Below, in pieces: positions 36,426 through 45,653 of a stretch of 64,000 nucleotides of DNA (position 1 is its first letter; the number at the start of each line of letters is the position of its first letter). The notes below the pieces were generated by a model. It saw nothing but the letters and a program-made list of their open reading frames with translations, did not search any database and had not been told where the DNA came from. The stretch comes from Pseudomonas syringae KCTC 12500 (lineage in GTDB: Bacteria > Pseudomonadota > Gammaproteobacteria > Pseudomonadales > Pseudomonadaceae): positions 4,189,501-4,253,500 of the forward strand of contig NZ_AYTM02000002.1 in NCBI RefSeq assembly GCF_000507185.2, in the 5' to 3' direction. The position numbers and the translations under genes were made by a program.

Positions 36426-37049
36426 ATGCTCAAGATCTGGGGGCGGAAGAATTCCAGTAATGTGCGCAAGGCACTCTGGATTGCCGAGGAAGTGGGCGTG
36501 CCCTACGAGACGCAGGACGCCGGTGGTGCATTCGGCCTGGTCAACGAAGCGGCCTATCGCGCGAAAAACCCTAACGGCCGGATTCCGATGATCGAAGACG
36601 GCGACTTCGTGATGTGGGAGTCCAACGCCATCGTGCGCTATCTGGCCGCCCGCCATGCCCCCGATTCTGATTTATACCCCGCAGATCTGCAGGCCCGCGC
36701 CAATGCAGACAAGTGGATGGACTGGACCACCTCGACCATCGCCGCGCCGTTTAGCCCGGTGTTCTGGGGCGTAGTACGCACGCCGGCCGAGAAACAGGAC
36801 TGGCCGGCCATCGAGCAAGGCATCAAGACGCTGCACAGCCTGCTGCTGGTGGCCGACGAGGCGCTGTCGCGACAGCCCTATCTGTCTGGCAATGCGTTCG
36901 GTATGGGCGATATTCCCTTGGGATGCTTCGCCTACGGCTGGTTTGAAATGCCGATTGAACGTCCGCCGCTGCCTCACCTCCAAGCCTGGTATGAGCGTCT
37001 CAAGATGCGCCCGGCTTATCGCAAGGCGGTCATGACCCCTTTGACCTGA
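36426..37049 (+). CDS. Glutathione S-transferase family protein
   Basis: The 207-residue product has an N-terminal thioredoxin-fold domain (MLKIWGRKNSSNVRKALWIAEEVGVPYE, with NPNGRIPMIEDGDFVMWESNAIVRYLA carrying the cis-Pro and Glu-Ser glutathione site) and an all-helical C-terminal domain. Ser in SSNVRK is the probable catalytic residue. Cytoplasmic detoxification is likely; the substrate is unknown. GAGGGGAACGCA precedes the ATG. It is divergent from fadE. Confidence 0.9.
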   Translation: MLKIWGRKNSSNVRKALWIAEEVGVPYETQDAGGAFGLVNEAAYRAKNPNGRIPMIEDGDFVMWESNAIVRYLAARHAPDSDLYPADLQARANADKWMDWTTSTIAAPFSPVFWGVVRTPAEKQDWPAIEQGIKTLHSLLLVADEALSRQPYLSGNAFGMGDIPLGCFAYGWFEMPIERPPLPHLQAWYERLKMRPAYRKAVMTPLT

Positions 37050-37214
37050 GCATGTGATGTGAGCAGGAGAAAGGGCTGATCGGGTGCATGTCCGGTGCTC
37101 GATATTTACTATTAACAGATGTGTCTGTACTTGAACGGCGCAGCCGAGCACCATTGCGCGGCTGGGTCGTCACGGCAGGCGGCTGGTGACAGTCATCTTC
37201 AATTCCTTTTTCTG

Positions 37215-38165
37215 ATGAGTACCTTTCCCGATATGTCTTCCGCTCTGTCCATTCGGCAGTTAACCAAAACCTACGGCAACGGTTTCCAGGCCTTGAATGG
37301 CATCGATCTGGACGTCGCCGAAGGTGATTTCTTCGCCTTGCTGGGCCCCAACGGCGCTGGCAAATCCACCACCATCGGGATCATCTCGACACTGGTCAAC
37401 AAGACCAGCGGTACGGTGAACATCTTTGGCCACGACCTGGATCGCGAGCCTGCTGCGCTCAAGCGATGCATCGGTGTCGTGCCGCAGGAGTTCAACTTCA
37501 ACCAGTTCGAGAAGACCCTGGACATCGTCGTCACTCAGGCGGGCTACTACGGCATCCCGGCGAAAATCGCCAAGGAGCGAGCTGAGCAGTACCTGACGCA
37601 GCTGGGACTGTGGGAAAAGCGCGATGTGCCTTCACGTTCGCTGTCCGGCGGCATGAAGCGGCGTCTGATGATCGCCCGTGCGCTGATTCACGAGCCGCGC
37701 TTGCTGATCCTCGACGAACCCACCGCAGGCGTGGACATCGAGTTGCGCCGTTCAATGTGGACCTTTCTGACCGAGTTGAACAGCAAAGGCATCACCATCA
37801 TCCTCACCACGCACTACCTGGAAGAAGCCGAACAGCTGTGCCGCAACATCGGCATCATCGACCACGGGGTGATCGTGCAGAACACCGGCATGAAGCAACT
37901 GCTCAGCACGTTGACCGTCGAGACGTTCGTGCTCGATCTCAAGGCGTCCTGGCAGACCGCGCCACAATTGCCCGGTTTCCCTTGCCGCCTGCTCGACAGC
38001 CACACGCTGGAAGTGCAGGTCGACAAGAACGTCGGCATCACGGCGCTGTTCAGCCAGTTGGCCTTCCAGAACATCGAAGTCTTGAGCCTGCGTAACAAAT
38101 CCAATCGCCTTGAGGAGTTGTTTGTGTCCCTGGTGGAAAAAAACCTCGCGAAGGTGGCGGTATGA
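37215..38165 (+). CDS. ABC-2 type exporter ATP-binding protein
   Basis: The product is 316 residues from ATG 37215, or 310 from ATG 37233; neither start has a good ribosome-binding site. Motifs: Walker [10 protein letters not shown], signature [16 protein letters not shown], Walker [13 protein letters not shown], switch [11 protein letters not shown]. It belongs to the group of ABC-2 exporters whose ATPase resembles YadG. The last 4 nt overlap the permease start (ATGA). The substrate is unknown. Confidence 0.9.
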   Translation: MSTFPDMSSALSIRQLTKTYGNGFQALNGIDLDVAEGDFFALLGPNGAGKSTTIGIISTLVNKTSGTVNIFGHDLDREPAALKRCIGVVPQEFNFNQFEKTLDIVVTQAGYYGIPAKIAKERAEQYLTQLGLWEKRDVPSRSLSGGMKRRLMIARALIHEPRLLILDEPTAGVDIELRRSMWTFLTELNSKGITIILTTHYLEEAEQLCRNIGIIDHGVIVQNTGMKQLLSTLTVETFVLDLKASWQTAPQLPGFPCRLLDSHTLEVQVDKNVGITALFSQLAFQNIEVLSLRNKSNRLEELFVSLVEKNLAKVAV

Positions 38166-38950
38166 CCGTACCCAACGGCGAGTTGCGCCCCAACCTGATT
38201 GCCCTGAAAACCATCGTCTACCGTGAAGTGCACCGCTTCATGCGGATCTGGCCGCAGACCCTGCTGCCGCCAGCCATCACCATGGTTCTGTACTTCGTCA
38301 TCTTCGGTAACCTGATCGGTCGCCAGATCGGTGACATGGGCGGCTTTACCTACATGCAGTACATCGTGCCGGGCCTGATCATGATGTCGGTGATCACCAA
38401 CTCCTACGGCAACGTGGTATCGAGCTTCTTCGGTGCCAAGTTTCAGCACTCCATCGAAGAGCTGATGGTGTCGCCAGTCTCGCCGCACACCATCCTGGTC
38501 GGCTACACCCTGGGCGGTGTGTTGCGTGGGCTGATGGTCGGTTTCATCGTCACCATGCTGTCGATGTTTTTCACCGACCTGCAAGTGCACCACTTGGGCG
38601 TGACCATCATCGTGGTCGTGCTGACGGCGACGATCTTCTCGTTGCTGGGTTTCATCAACGCAGTGTTTGCGCGTAACTTCGACGATATCTCGATCATCCC
38701 GACGTTCGTGCTCACCCCGCTGACCTACCTGGGCGGCGTGTTCTACTCGATCAACCTGCTGCCGCCGTTCTGGCAGACCGTGTCGCTGGCCAACCCGGTC
38801 CTGCACATGGTCAATGCCTTCCGTTACGGCATTCTGGGCGTCTCCGACATCAAGATCAGCATCGCCCTGGCGTTCATGATCGTAGCGACCTTCGTGCTGT
38901 ATATCGGCTGCGCCAGGTTGCTGGTGAGCGGTCGCGGTATGCGTCAGTAA
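38162..38950 (+). CDS. ABC-2 type exporter permease
   Basis: The 262-residue membrane protein has six predicted membrane segments and the ABC-2 signature around LTPLTYLGGVFYSINLLPPFWQTVSLANPVLHMVNAFRYG near the C-terminus. It pairs with the ATPase encoded just upstream through a 4-nt overlap. It resembles YadH. The substrate is unknown. Confidence 0.9.
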   Translation: MTVPNGELRPNLIALKTIVYREVHRFMRIWPQTLLPPAITMVLYFVIFGNLIGRQIGDMGGFTYMQYIVPGLIMMSVITNSYGNVVSSFFGAKFQHSIEELMVSPVSPHTILVGYTLGGVLRGLMVGFIVTMLSMFFTDLQVHHLGVTIIVVVLTATIFSLLGFINAVFARNFDDISIIPTFVLTPLTYLGGVFYSINLLPPFWQTVSLANPVLHMVNAFRYGILGVSDIKISIALAFMIVATFVLYIGCARLLVSGRGMRQ

Positions 38951-39086
38951 CACATTGGCTTCGACCCGCCAGGCTGGCGGGTTGAGCGATGGCCGGGACC
39001 GGCCGTTCAGATTCTGCAACACACCACCTCTTCCGACATTTCCCCAGTGCGCTGATTCTTGAGGCTTTCCGCTGCAAGGAACCGTC

Positions 39087-41303
39087 ATGCGCACAGGGAT
39101 GATCGCGCTCGCGCTCGGGCTGCTTGCCCTGCGTTTTCTACCGGCGCTGCCGCCGACCTGGCTATTGCTGCTGATGCCGACACTGGCGTTGATGCTGCTG
39201 CCGTTTCGTACCTATCCACTGGCGTTGTTCCTGCTCGGGTTCACGTGGGCGTGCGTGTCGGCGCAGTGGGCGCTGAGTGACCGGTTGGCGCCGCATCTCG
39301 ATGGTCAGACGCTGTGGGTACAGGGCAAGGTGGTCGGTTTGCCGAGTGTCGCCGAAGGTGTGGTGCGTTTCGAGCTGGAAGGCGCCTGGTCACGACGTAC
39401 CAAACTGCCCGCGCGAATACGGGTGGCCTGGTACGGCGGCCAGCCCGTGAACAGCGGGGAGCGATGGCGCATGGCGGTCAAACTCAAGCGGCCGGCCGGG
39501 CTGGTCAATCCCGATGCTTTCGACTATGAGGCCTGGCTGCTGGCGCAGCGCATCGGTGCGACCGGCACGGTGGTGGATGGTGAGCGGTTGGCACCCGCGC
39601 GTGCCGCCTGGCGCGATGCCCTTCGTCAGCGCCTGCTGGCGGTCGATGCGCAGGGCCGGGAGGGCGGTCTGGCAGCGCTGGTGCTGGGCGATGGCTCAGG
39701 ATTGTCGAGTACCGACTGGCAGGTGTTGCAGGATACCGGCACTGTGCATCTGCTGGTCATTTCCGGCCAGCACATCGGTTTGCTGGCCGGGGTGATTTAC
39801 GCTTTGGTCGCAGGCTTGGCGCGCTGGGGGCTGTGGCCACGCTCTTTGCCCTGGCTGCCGTGGGCATGTGCACTGGCGTTCAGCGCTGCACTGGGCTACG
39901 GGCTGCTGGCCGGTTTCGAGGTGCCAGTCCGGCGCGCCTGTGTGATGGTCGCGATGGTGCTGCTGTGGCGCTTGCGTTTTCGCCATCTGGGCGTGGTCTG
40001 GCCCTTGTTGCTGTCCTTCAACGCGGTGCTGATCTTCGAGCCGCTGGTGACGCTGCAGCCGGGTTTCTGGCTGTCCTTCGCGGCGGTCGGCATTCTGATC
40101 CTGATTTTCAGTGGGCGTCTCGGCGCCTGGCGCTGGTGGCAAAGCTGGACACGGGCGCAGTGGTTGATCGCCGTCGGCTTGTTGCCGATTCTGCTGGCGC
40201 TGAACTTGCCGATCAGCCTCAGTGGGCCGTTCGCCAACTTGCTTGCCGTGCCTTGGGTCAGCGTGATCGTCCTGCCTCCGGCATTGCTCGGAACGCTGTT
40301 GCTGCCAGTCCCTGTGGTCGGGGAAGGTCTGCTATGGCTGGCTGGCGGGGCGCTGCAGTGGTTGTTCGTGTTCCTCGACGCGGTGGCGGCAGCGTTGCCG
40401 GCCTGGTTGCCCAGTGCGGTGCCGGTCTGGGCATGGTGGTCGAGTCTGCTCGGGGCCTTGCTCTTGTTACTGCCCAAGGGCGTGCCCATGCGTCCGCTGG
40501 GCTGGCCGTTGCTGTTGCTGTGCGTTTTTCCGCCGCTCGAATCAGTGCCTGAAGGCCAGGTAGACGTGTTGCAACTGGATGTGGGGCAGGGCCTGGCGAT
40601 TCTCCTGCGCACTCGCAATCACACACTTCTGTATGACGCAGGTCCGCGTTTCGGTGAGTTCGATATCGGTCAGCGCGTGGTCGTGCCCGCCATGCGCAAG
40701 GCAGGCGTCCGCCATCTTGACCTGATGTTGATCAGCCATTCCGACGCAGACCATGCCGGCGGTGCGGCGGCGGTTCATCAGGCCTTTCCGGTGAGCCGGG
40801 TGCTGGGTGGCGAGCTGGCCAGACTCGCCCCGCAACTCGACGCCCGATTGTGCGAGAGCGGTGCGCGCTGGGAGTGGGATGGCGTGGTGTTTTCCACGTG
40901 GCGCTGGGAGCAGGGGCCTGACGGCAACCCCGCCTCCTGCATCCTCAGCGTTGACGCCGGGGGCGAGCGTCTGCTGCTGGCGGGCGATATCGACGTGAGC
41001 GCCGAGCGCGCGGCAATCGACAGCGGGTTCGACCTGCGTGCCCACTGGTTGCAGTCGCCGCATCACGGCAGCCGGACCTCATCGTCCAAAGCGTTTCTTC
41101 GCGCCGTCGCACCGGTCGGCGTGCTGATTTCCCGTGGTCGCAACAATGCGTTCGGTCACCCACACCCGTTGGTCATGGCGCGCTATCGCGGCTTGGGCAT
41201 CGCCAGTTACGACAGTGCCGAGCTGGGCGCTGTGCGTCTGCAACTGGGTACGTTCGGAGCGCCGCAGGCCGAGCGTGCGCAACGGCGCTTCTGGCGTGAT
41301 TGA
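39087..41303 (+). CDS. comEC: ComEC/Rec2 DNA-uptake channel
   Basis: The 738-residue protein has an N-terminal soluble DUF4131 part (~50-170), the competence membrane domain (~190-480, with LLVISGQHIGLLAG) and a C-terminal metallo-beta-lactamase domain (~495-720) with HSDADHAGG and, near the end, SPHHGSRTSSS. It carries single-stranded DNA across the inner membrane in transformable bacteria; pseudomonads conserve it although natural transformation is not routine. AAGGA precedes ATG 39087. The exbB-like gene follows after 81 nt. Confidence 0.92.
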   Translation: MRTGMIALALGLLALRFLPALPPTWLLLLMPTLALMLLPFRTYPLALFLLGFTWACVSAQWALSDRLAPHLDGQTLWVQGKVVGLPSVAEGVVRFELEGAWSRRTKLPARIRVAWYGGQPVNSGERWRMAVKLKRPAGLVNPDAFDYEAWLLAQRIGATGTVVDGERLAPARAAWRDALRQRLLAVDAQGREGGLAALVLGDGSGLSSTDWQVLQDTGTVHLLVISGQHIGLLAGVIYALVAGLARWGLWPRSLPWLPWACALAFSAALGYGLLAGFEVPVRRACVMVAMVLLWRLRFRHLGVVWPLLLSFNAVLIFEPLVTLQPGFWLSFAAVGILILIFSGRLGAWRWWQSWTRAQWLIAVGLLPILLALNLPISLSGPFANLLAVPWVSVIVLPPALLGTLLLPVPVVGEGLLWLAGGALQWLFVFLDAVAAALPAWLPSAVPVWAWWSSLLGALLLLLPKGVPMRPLGWPLLLLCVFPPLESVPEGQVDVLQLDVGQGLAILLRTRNHTLLYDAGPRFGEFDIGQRVVVPAMRKAGVRHLDLMLISHSDADHAGGAAAVHQAFPVSRVLGGELARLAPQLDARLCESGARWEWDGVVFSTWRWEQGPDGNPASCILSVDAGGERLLLAGDIDVSAERAAIDSGFDLRAHWLQSPHHGSRTSSSKAFLRAVAPVGVLISRGRNNAFGHPHPLVMARYRGLGIASYDSAELGAVRLQLGTFGAPQAERAQRRFWRD

Positions 41304-41384
41304 GTGAATGGATATCGATCTCGGCGTTCGGCACTTGGCGACCCTATGGTAGAGTGGCGCCAATTTTTCGAGGGAGTGATCACT

Positions 41385-42062
41385 GTGTGGGAACTGGTCA
41401 AATCTGGCGGCTGGATGATGCTGCCGATTATTCTGAGCTCCATCGCCGCCGCCGGCATCATCATCGAGCGCCTGTGGACGTTGCGTGCCAGCCGTATCAC
41501 GCCACCGCACCTGCTCGGGCAGGTCTGGCAGTGGATTCAGGAAAAGAAGCTGGACGGCGAAAAACTCAAGCAGCTGCGCGCTGACTCGCCGCTGGGCGAA
41601 ATCCTTGCCGCAGGTCTGGCCAATTCCAGGCATGGTCGCGAGATCATGAAGGAGTGCATTGAAGAAGCCGCTGCCCGGGTCATTCATGAGCTGGAGCGCT
41701 ACCTCAGCGCACTGGGCTCGATCGCTGCCATGGCGCCGCTGCTTGGTTTGCTGGGCACCGTGCTGGGCATGATCGATATCTTCGGCTCGTTCAACAGTTC
41801 CGGGGCCACCGCCAATGCCGGCGTGCTGGCAGGTGGTATTTCCAAGGCGCTGATCTGTACGGCGTCGGGTCTTATCGTCGCGATCCCGGCGATTTTCTTT
41901 CATCGCTTCCTGCAGAGCCGCGTCGATGAGTTGGTGGTCGGCATGGAACAACAGGCCATTCGTCTGGTTGAAGTGGTGCAGGGCGACCGCGATGTCGATC
42001 TGATCGACGCCAAGATTGATCTCAAGTCGCTGGCCAGAGCGGGCGGGGGCAAGAAGAAGTGA
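41385..42062 (+). CDS. ExbB/TolQ-type proton channel protein
   Basis: The 225-residue membrane protein starts at GTG 41385 (WELVKSGGWMMLPIILSS) with AGGGAG 8 nt upstream; an in-frame ATG at 41346 lacks such a site. It shows three membrane segments and the MotA/TolQ/ExbB signature GSIAAMAPLLGLLGTVLGMIDIF. With the next gene it forms a proton-driven motor that energises outer-membrane processes. Its place just before lpxK suggests an envelope role. The partner gene overlaps by 4 nt. Confidence 0.88.
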   Translation: MWELVKSGGWMMLPIILSSIAAAGIIIERLWTLRASRITPPHLLGQVWQWIQEKKLDGEKLKQLRADSPLGEILAAGLANSRHGREIMKECIEEAAARVIHELERYLSALGSIAAMAPLLGLLGTVLGMIDIFGSFNSSGATANAGVLAGGISKALICTASGLIVAIPAIFFHRFLQSRVDELVVGMEQQAIRLVEVVQGDRDVDLIDAKIDLKSLARAGGGKKK

Positions 42063-42490
42063 AATTTCGCCGTCGCAGACCCCGGGAAAACATCGACATC
42101 AATCTGGTCTCTCTGATTGACGTGGTGTTCATCCTGCTGCTGTTCTTCATTGTGACGACCACCTTCACTCGCGAAACCCAGTTGCGGGTCGATCTGCCAC
42201 AGGCCGTTACCGGAACGCCGGACGTGGACGCCAGCGCCAAACAGCTGGACATTGCCATCAACGCCGACGGGATTTTCTCGCTGAACAATCAGTTGTTGCC
42301 GAAAAACGATCTGGCGACGCTGATCGAGGCGCTTCAGCGCGAGTCGGGGGGCGATACCAGCCTGCCGCTGTCGATCAGCGCCGACGGCAAGACCCCGCAC
42401 CAGTCGGTCATCACGGCCATGGATGCGGCGGGCAAGCTGGGCTTCAGTCATTTGCGCATGACCACCGTCGAGGCCACACCGGCTAACTGA
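42059..42490 (+). CDS. ExbD/TolR-type motor protein
   Basis: The 143-residue product has one N-terminal membrane segment following basic residues, [35 protein letters not shown], with the essential Asp in SLIDVVF, and a periplasmic domain. GTG 42059 overlaps the upstream gene by 4 nt. lpxK begins on its stop codon (TGATG), so three genes are tightly coupled. Confidence 0.9.
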   Translation: MKFRRRRPRENIDINLVSLIDVVFILLLFFIVTTTFTRETQLRVDLPQAVTGTPDVDASAKQLDIAINADGIFSLNNQLLPKNDLATLIEALQRESGGDTSLPLSISADGKTPHQSVITAMDAAGKLGFSHLRMTTVEATPAN

Positions 42491-43485
42491 TGGCATTCAC
42501 TGACCGTTTGCTCGATGCCTGGTACAACGGCCACCCTGCGCTGGCGCTATTGCGCCCGCTCGAAGGTCTTTACCGGCGTGTCGTAGAACGCAAGCGTGCG
42601 CGGTTTCTGGCGGGCGAGGGTGATATCTATCGCGCGCCGGTGCCGGTCATCGTGGTGGGTAATATCACCGTCGGTGGCACTGGCAAGACGCCGTTGATTC
42701 TCTGGATGATCGAGCACTGCCGCCGTCGCGGCCTGCGTGTCGGTGTGGTCAGCCGCGGTTACGGCGCCACGCCGCCAAGCCTGCCGTGGCGCGTCCTGCC
42801 TGAACAAAGTGCCAGCGAGGCAGGGGACGAGCCCCTGCTCATCGTGCAGCGCTGCGGCGTGCCGCTGATGATCGATCCGGATCGCAGTCGCGCCGTGCAG
42901 GCCTTGCTCGCTGCCGAACCGCTGGATGTGATTCTTTCCGACGACGGCTTGCAGCATTACCGGCTGGCCCGCGACCTGGAGCTGGTGCTGATCGATGCCG
43001 CCCGTGGTCTGGGCAATCGCCGTTGTCTGCCTGCCGGGCCGTTACGCGAACCGGTCGAGCGGCTGAGCAGTGTCGACGCCTTGCTTTATAACGGCGCGAC
43101 AGCTGACAGGGACGACGGCTATGCCTTCAGGCTCAAGCCTTCGGCACTGATCAATCTGCGCAGTGGCGAACGTCAGCCGGTGGATTATTTCCCTGCCGGT
43201 CAGGCGCTGCATGCGGTCGCCGGAATCGGCAATCCCCAACGTTTCTTCAATACCCTCGAAGGATTACACTGGCGGCCGGTGACTCACGCATTCGCCGACC
43301 ATGCTGTCTACAGTGCCGAGGCGCTGACATTTACACCCGCGCTGCCTTTGGTCATGACCGAGAAGGATGCGGTGAAATGTCGTGCCTTTGCCGCTGATGA
43401 CTGGTGGTATCTGGCAGTGGATGCACTACCTTCCGATGCCTTTGTCGGTTGGTTCGACCAGCAACTGCTACGTCTTTCTCCATGA
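42490..43485 (+). CDS. lpxK: Tetraacyldisaccharide 4'-kinase LpxK
   Basis: The 331-residue product phosphorylates the 4' position of the lipid A precursor at the inner membrane. The P-loop is [13 protein letters not shown] (~54-66) and the second nucleotide motif is [38 protein letters not shown] near the C-terminus is also conserved. The N-terminus ([30 protein letters not shown]) is the usual membrane-association helix. Confidence 0.96.
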   Translation: MAFTDRLLDAWYNGHPALALLRPLEGLYRRVVERKRARFLAGEGDIYRAPVPVIVVGNITVGGTGKTPLILWMIEHCRRRGLRVGVVSRGYGATPPSLPWRVLPEQSASEAGDEPLLIVQRCGVPLMIDPDRSRAVQALLAAEPLDVILSDDGLQHYRLARDLELVLIDAARGLGNRRCLPAGPLREPVERLSSVDALLYNGATADRDDGYAFRLKPSALINLRSGERQPVDYFPAGQALHAVAGIGNPQRFFNTLEGLHWRPVTHAFADHAVYSAEALTFTPALPLVMTEKDAVKCRAFAADDWWYLAVDALPSDAFVGWFDQQLLRLSP

Positions 43486-43502
43486 TTGCTTCAGGATCTC
43501 CT

Positions 43503-43688
43503 ATGGACACCAAACTACTCGATATCCTCGCTTGCCCCGTCTGCAAGGGACCATTGAAGCTCAGCGCCGACAAGACCGAGCTGATCAGCAAGGGCGCAGG
43601 TCTTGCCTATCCGGTGCGTGACGGCATCCCTGTGATGCTCGAAAGCGAAGCTCGCACCCTGAGCACCGACGAGCGGCTGGAAAAATGA
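43503..43688 (+). CDS. Trm112/YcaR family zinc-ribbon protein
   Basis: The 61-residue product [20 protein letters not shown]... has one CxxC and the conserved [16 protein letters not shown] end. Relatives are small partner or zinc-ribbon proteins; in gamma-proteobacteria the gene lies between lpxK and kdsB, as here. ATG 43503 is preferred over the longer frame from 43404. Its stop overlaps the kdsB start by 4 nt. Confidence 0.9.
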   Translation: MDTKLLDILACPVCKGPLKLSADKTELISKGAGLAYPVRDGIPVMLESEARTLSTDERLEK

Positions 43689-44449
43689 CCGCAGCGTTTA
43701 CCGTTGTCATTCCCGCGCGCTACGGCTCCAGCCGCTTTCCGGGCAAACCGCTGAAAACCATTGCCGGCAAACCCATGGTTCAGCTGGTCTGGGAGCAGGC
43801 GTGCAAGAGCAGCGCCGAGCGTGTGGTGATTGCCACCGACGATGCACGCATTGTCGAAGCCTGTCAGGCTTTTGGTGCCGAAGTGCTGCTGACGCGCGAC
43901 GATCACAACTCCGGCACCGATCGTCTGGCCGAGGTGGCCGCGCAACTTGGCCTGGCGGCTGACGCGATTGTGGTCAATGTGCAGGGCGACGAGCCGATGA
44001 TCCCGCCAGCGGTGATCGACCAGGTGGCGTCCAATCTGGCCGCCCATCCCGAAGCCGGCATGTCTACGCTGGCCGAGCCTATCGACGACGTGGCCGCGTT
44101 GTTCAACCCCAACATCGTCAAGGTAGCTACGGACATCAACGGCCTGGCGCTGACGTTCAGCCGGGCTCCCTTGCCGTGGGCGCGCGATGCGCTCGCAGCA
44201 AACCGCGACCAGTTGCCTGCCGGCGTGCCTTATCGTCGGCACATCGGTATCTACGCCTACCGTGCGGGCTTCCTGCATGACTTCGTCAGTTGGGGGCCGT
44301 GCTGGCTGGAAAACACCGAAAGCCTGGAACAATTGCGTGCGCTGTGGAATGGCGTGCGGATCCACGTCGCCGATGCCCTTGAGGCGCCACCTGGTGGCGT
44401 CGATACGCCTGAAGACCTGGAGCGCGTAAGGCGCTTGCTGGAGGGTTGA
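43685..44449 (+). CDS. kdsB: CMP-Kdo synthetase (3-deoxy-manno-octulosonate cytidylyltransferase)
   Basis: The 254-residue product activates Kdo with CTP for LPS core assembly. Motifs: [16 protein letters not shown] (nucleotide loop), [21 protein letters not shown] with the metal-binding Asp, and [13 protein letters not shown]. The stop overlaps the next ATG (TGATG), which now opens only a 12-codon reading frame before murB. Confidence 0.96.
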   Translation: MTAAFTVVIPARYGSSRFPGKPLKTIAGKPMVQLVWEQACKSSAERVVIATDDARIVEACQAFGAEVLLTRDDHNSGTDRLAEVAAQLGLAADAIVVNVQGDEPMIPPAVIDQVASNLAAHPEAGMSTLAEPIDDVAALFNPNIVKVATDINGLALTFSRAPLPWARDALAANRDQLPAGVPYRRHIGIYAYRAGFLHDFVSWGPCWLENTESLEQLRALWNGVRIHVADALEAPPGGVDTPEDLERVRRLLEG

Positions 44450-44487
44450 TGCGCTTCGTCCAGTGGTTCGGGAAGGCGAGGGTATGA
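44449..44487 (+). pseudogene. 12-codon mini-ORF, possible remnant of a tyrosine phosphatase gene
   Basis: The frame reads [12 protein letters not shown] and stops. Its ATG overlaps the kdsB stop (TGATG) and its TGA overlaps the murB start (ATGA), the pattern of a full gene in a coupled operon. In P. aeruginosa, as I recall, a low-molecular-weight tyrosine phosphatase gene (PA2978, starting MRVLFV) occupies exactly this place. An in-frame internal deletion is a good explanation; a coincidental frame of 39 nt is the alternative. Confidence 0.4.
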
Positions 44488-45503
44488 CCTTGCAGGTGCA
44501 GTCCGCGATTTCCCTCAAGCCGTTCAATACGTTCGGTGTTGATGTGCAAGCCCGGTTATTTGCCGAAGCGCGTAGCGATGATGACGTTCGCGAGGCGCTG
44601 GCCTATTCGGCCGAGCACGATGTGCCAGTGCTGGTGATTGGCGGTGGCAGCAACCTGCTGCTCAGCGCTGACGTGCAGTCACTGGTGGTGCGCATGGTCA
44701 GCCGCGGCATTCGCATCGTGCACGAGGACTGTCTCGAGTCGATTGTCGAGGCAGAGGCCGGCGAGCCCTGGCATCCGTTCGTGCAGTCCTGTCTGGAGCT
44801 GGGGCTGGCGGGGTTGGAAAACCTCAGTCTGATTCCAGGCACCGTTGGCGCGGCACCCATGCAGAACATCGGCGCTTATGGCGTCGAGATCAAAGATGTT
44901 TTCCATAGCCTGACGGCGCTGGATCGTGAAACGGGCGAATTGCGCGAGTTTTCTCTGCAGGATTGTGCGTTCGGCTACCGCGACAGCGTGTTCAAGCATC
45001 AGGTCGCGCGCTGGTTGATCCTGCGTGTACGTTTCAAGCTCAGTCGCGTCGCTCGCTTGCACCTCGAATATGGCCCGGTTCGTCAGCGTCTCGACGAGCA
45101 GGGTATCGATCAGCCGACGCCGTTCGATGTCAGCCGTGCGATCTGCGCCATTCGCAGTGAAAAGCTGCCTGACCCCGCTGTGCTGGGCAATGCCGGCAGT
45201 TTCTTCAAAAACCCGATAATCGCTGCCGAATTGTACGCAACGATCAAACAGCAGCACCCAGGCGTCGTCGGCTACCCGCAGGACGATGGCCGGGTGAAGC
45301 TGGCGGCCGGGTGGCTGATCGAGCAAGCGGGCTGGAAGGGGTATCGCGATGGTGATGCTGGCGTGCACAAGCTGCAGTCGCTGGTGCTGGTCAACTATGG
45401 GCAGGCCAGTGGCTTGCAGTTGCTAAGTCTGGCGCGCCGTATCCAGACCGATATCGCCGAACGTTTCGGTATCGAGCTGGAGATGGAGCCGAACCTCTAC
45501 TGA
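44484..45503 (+). CDS. murB: UDP-N-acetylenolpyruvoylglucosamine reductase MurB
   Basis: The 339-residue FAD enzyme completes UDP-MurNAc synthesis. It starts at ATG 44484 (TLQVQSAISLKPFNTFGVDVQA). FAD motifs VLVIGGGSNLLLS and IPGTVGAAPMQNIGAYGVEI are clear, as are the catalytic region GNAGSFFKNP (Ser proton donor) and the final Glu in ERFGIELEMEPNLY. The length fits the type I, E. coli-like form. GGAAGGCGAGG supplies the ribosome-binding site. Confidence 0.96.
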   Translation: MTLQVQSAISLKPFNTFGVDVQARLFAEARSDDDVREALAYSAEHDVPVLVIGGGSNLLLSADVQSLVVRMVSRGIRIVHEDCLESIVEAEAGEPWHPFVQSCLELGLAGLENLSLIPGTVGAAPMQNIGAYGVEIKDVFHSLTALDRETGELREFSLQDCAFGYRDSVFKHQVARWLILRVRFKLSRVARLHLEYGPVRQRLDEQGIDQPTPFDVSRAICAIRSEKLPDPAVLGNAGSFFKNPIIAAELYATIKQQHPGVVGYPQDDGRVKLAAGWLIEQAGWKGYRDGDAGVHKLQSLVLVNYGQASGLQLLSLARRIQTDIAERFGIELEMEPNLY

Positions 45504-45519
45504 TAGCCTGGAAAGGGGC

Positions 45520-45550
45520 TCTTGTGGGGGCTCGCTCGCGAAGAGATCAG
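45520..45550. repeat. REP-like sequence
   Basis: CTTGTGGGGGCTCGCTCGCGAAG resembles the pseudomonad extragenic element GTGGGAGCGAGCTTGCTCGCGAA. It lies between murB and the shared terminator. Confidence 0.5.
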
Positions 45551-45605
45551 ATCAAGCGCCGCGTATTGAAGATGAACGCGGTGCAATCCTCAACCAACGG
45601 ACATG

Positions 45606-45642
45606 AAAAAGCCCCGCCTGTTTGCACAGGCGGGGCTTTTTC
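45606..45642. terminator. Bidirectional terminator between murB and rne
   Basis: AAAAAGCCCCGCCTG and CAGGCGGGGCTTTTT are exact inverse complements with a 6-nt loop, giving a T-run on both strands, as suits convergent genes. Confidence 0.95.
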
Positions 45643-45653
45643 ATGGGCCGGGG

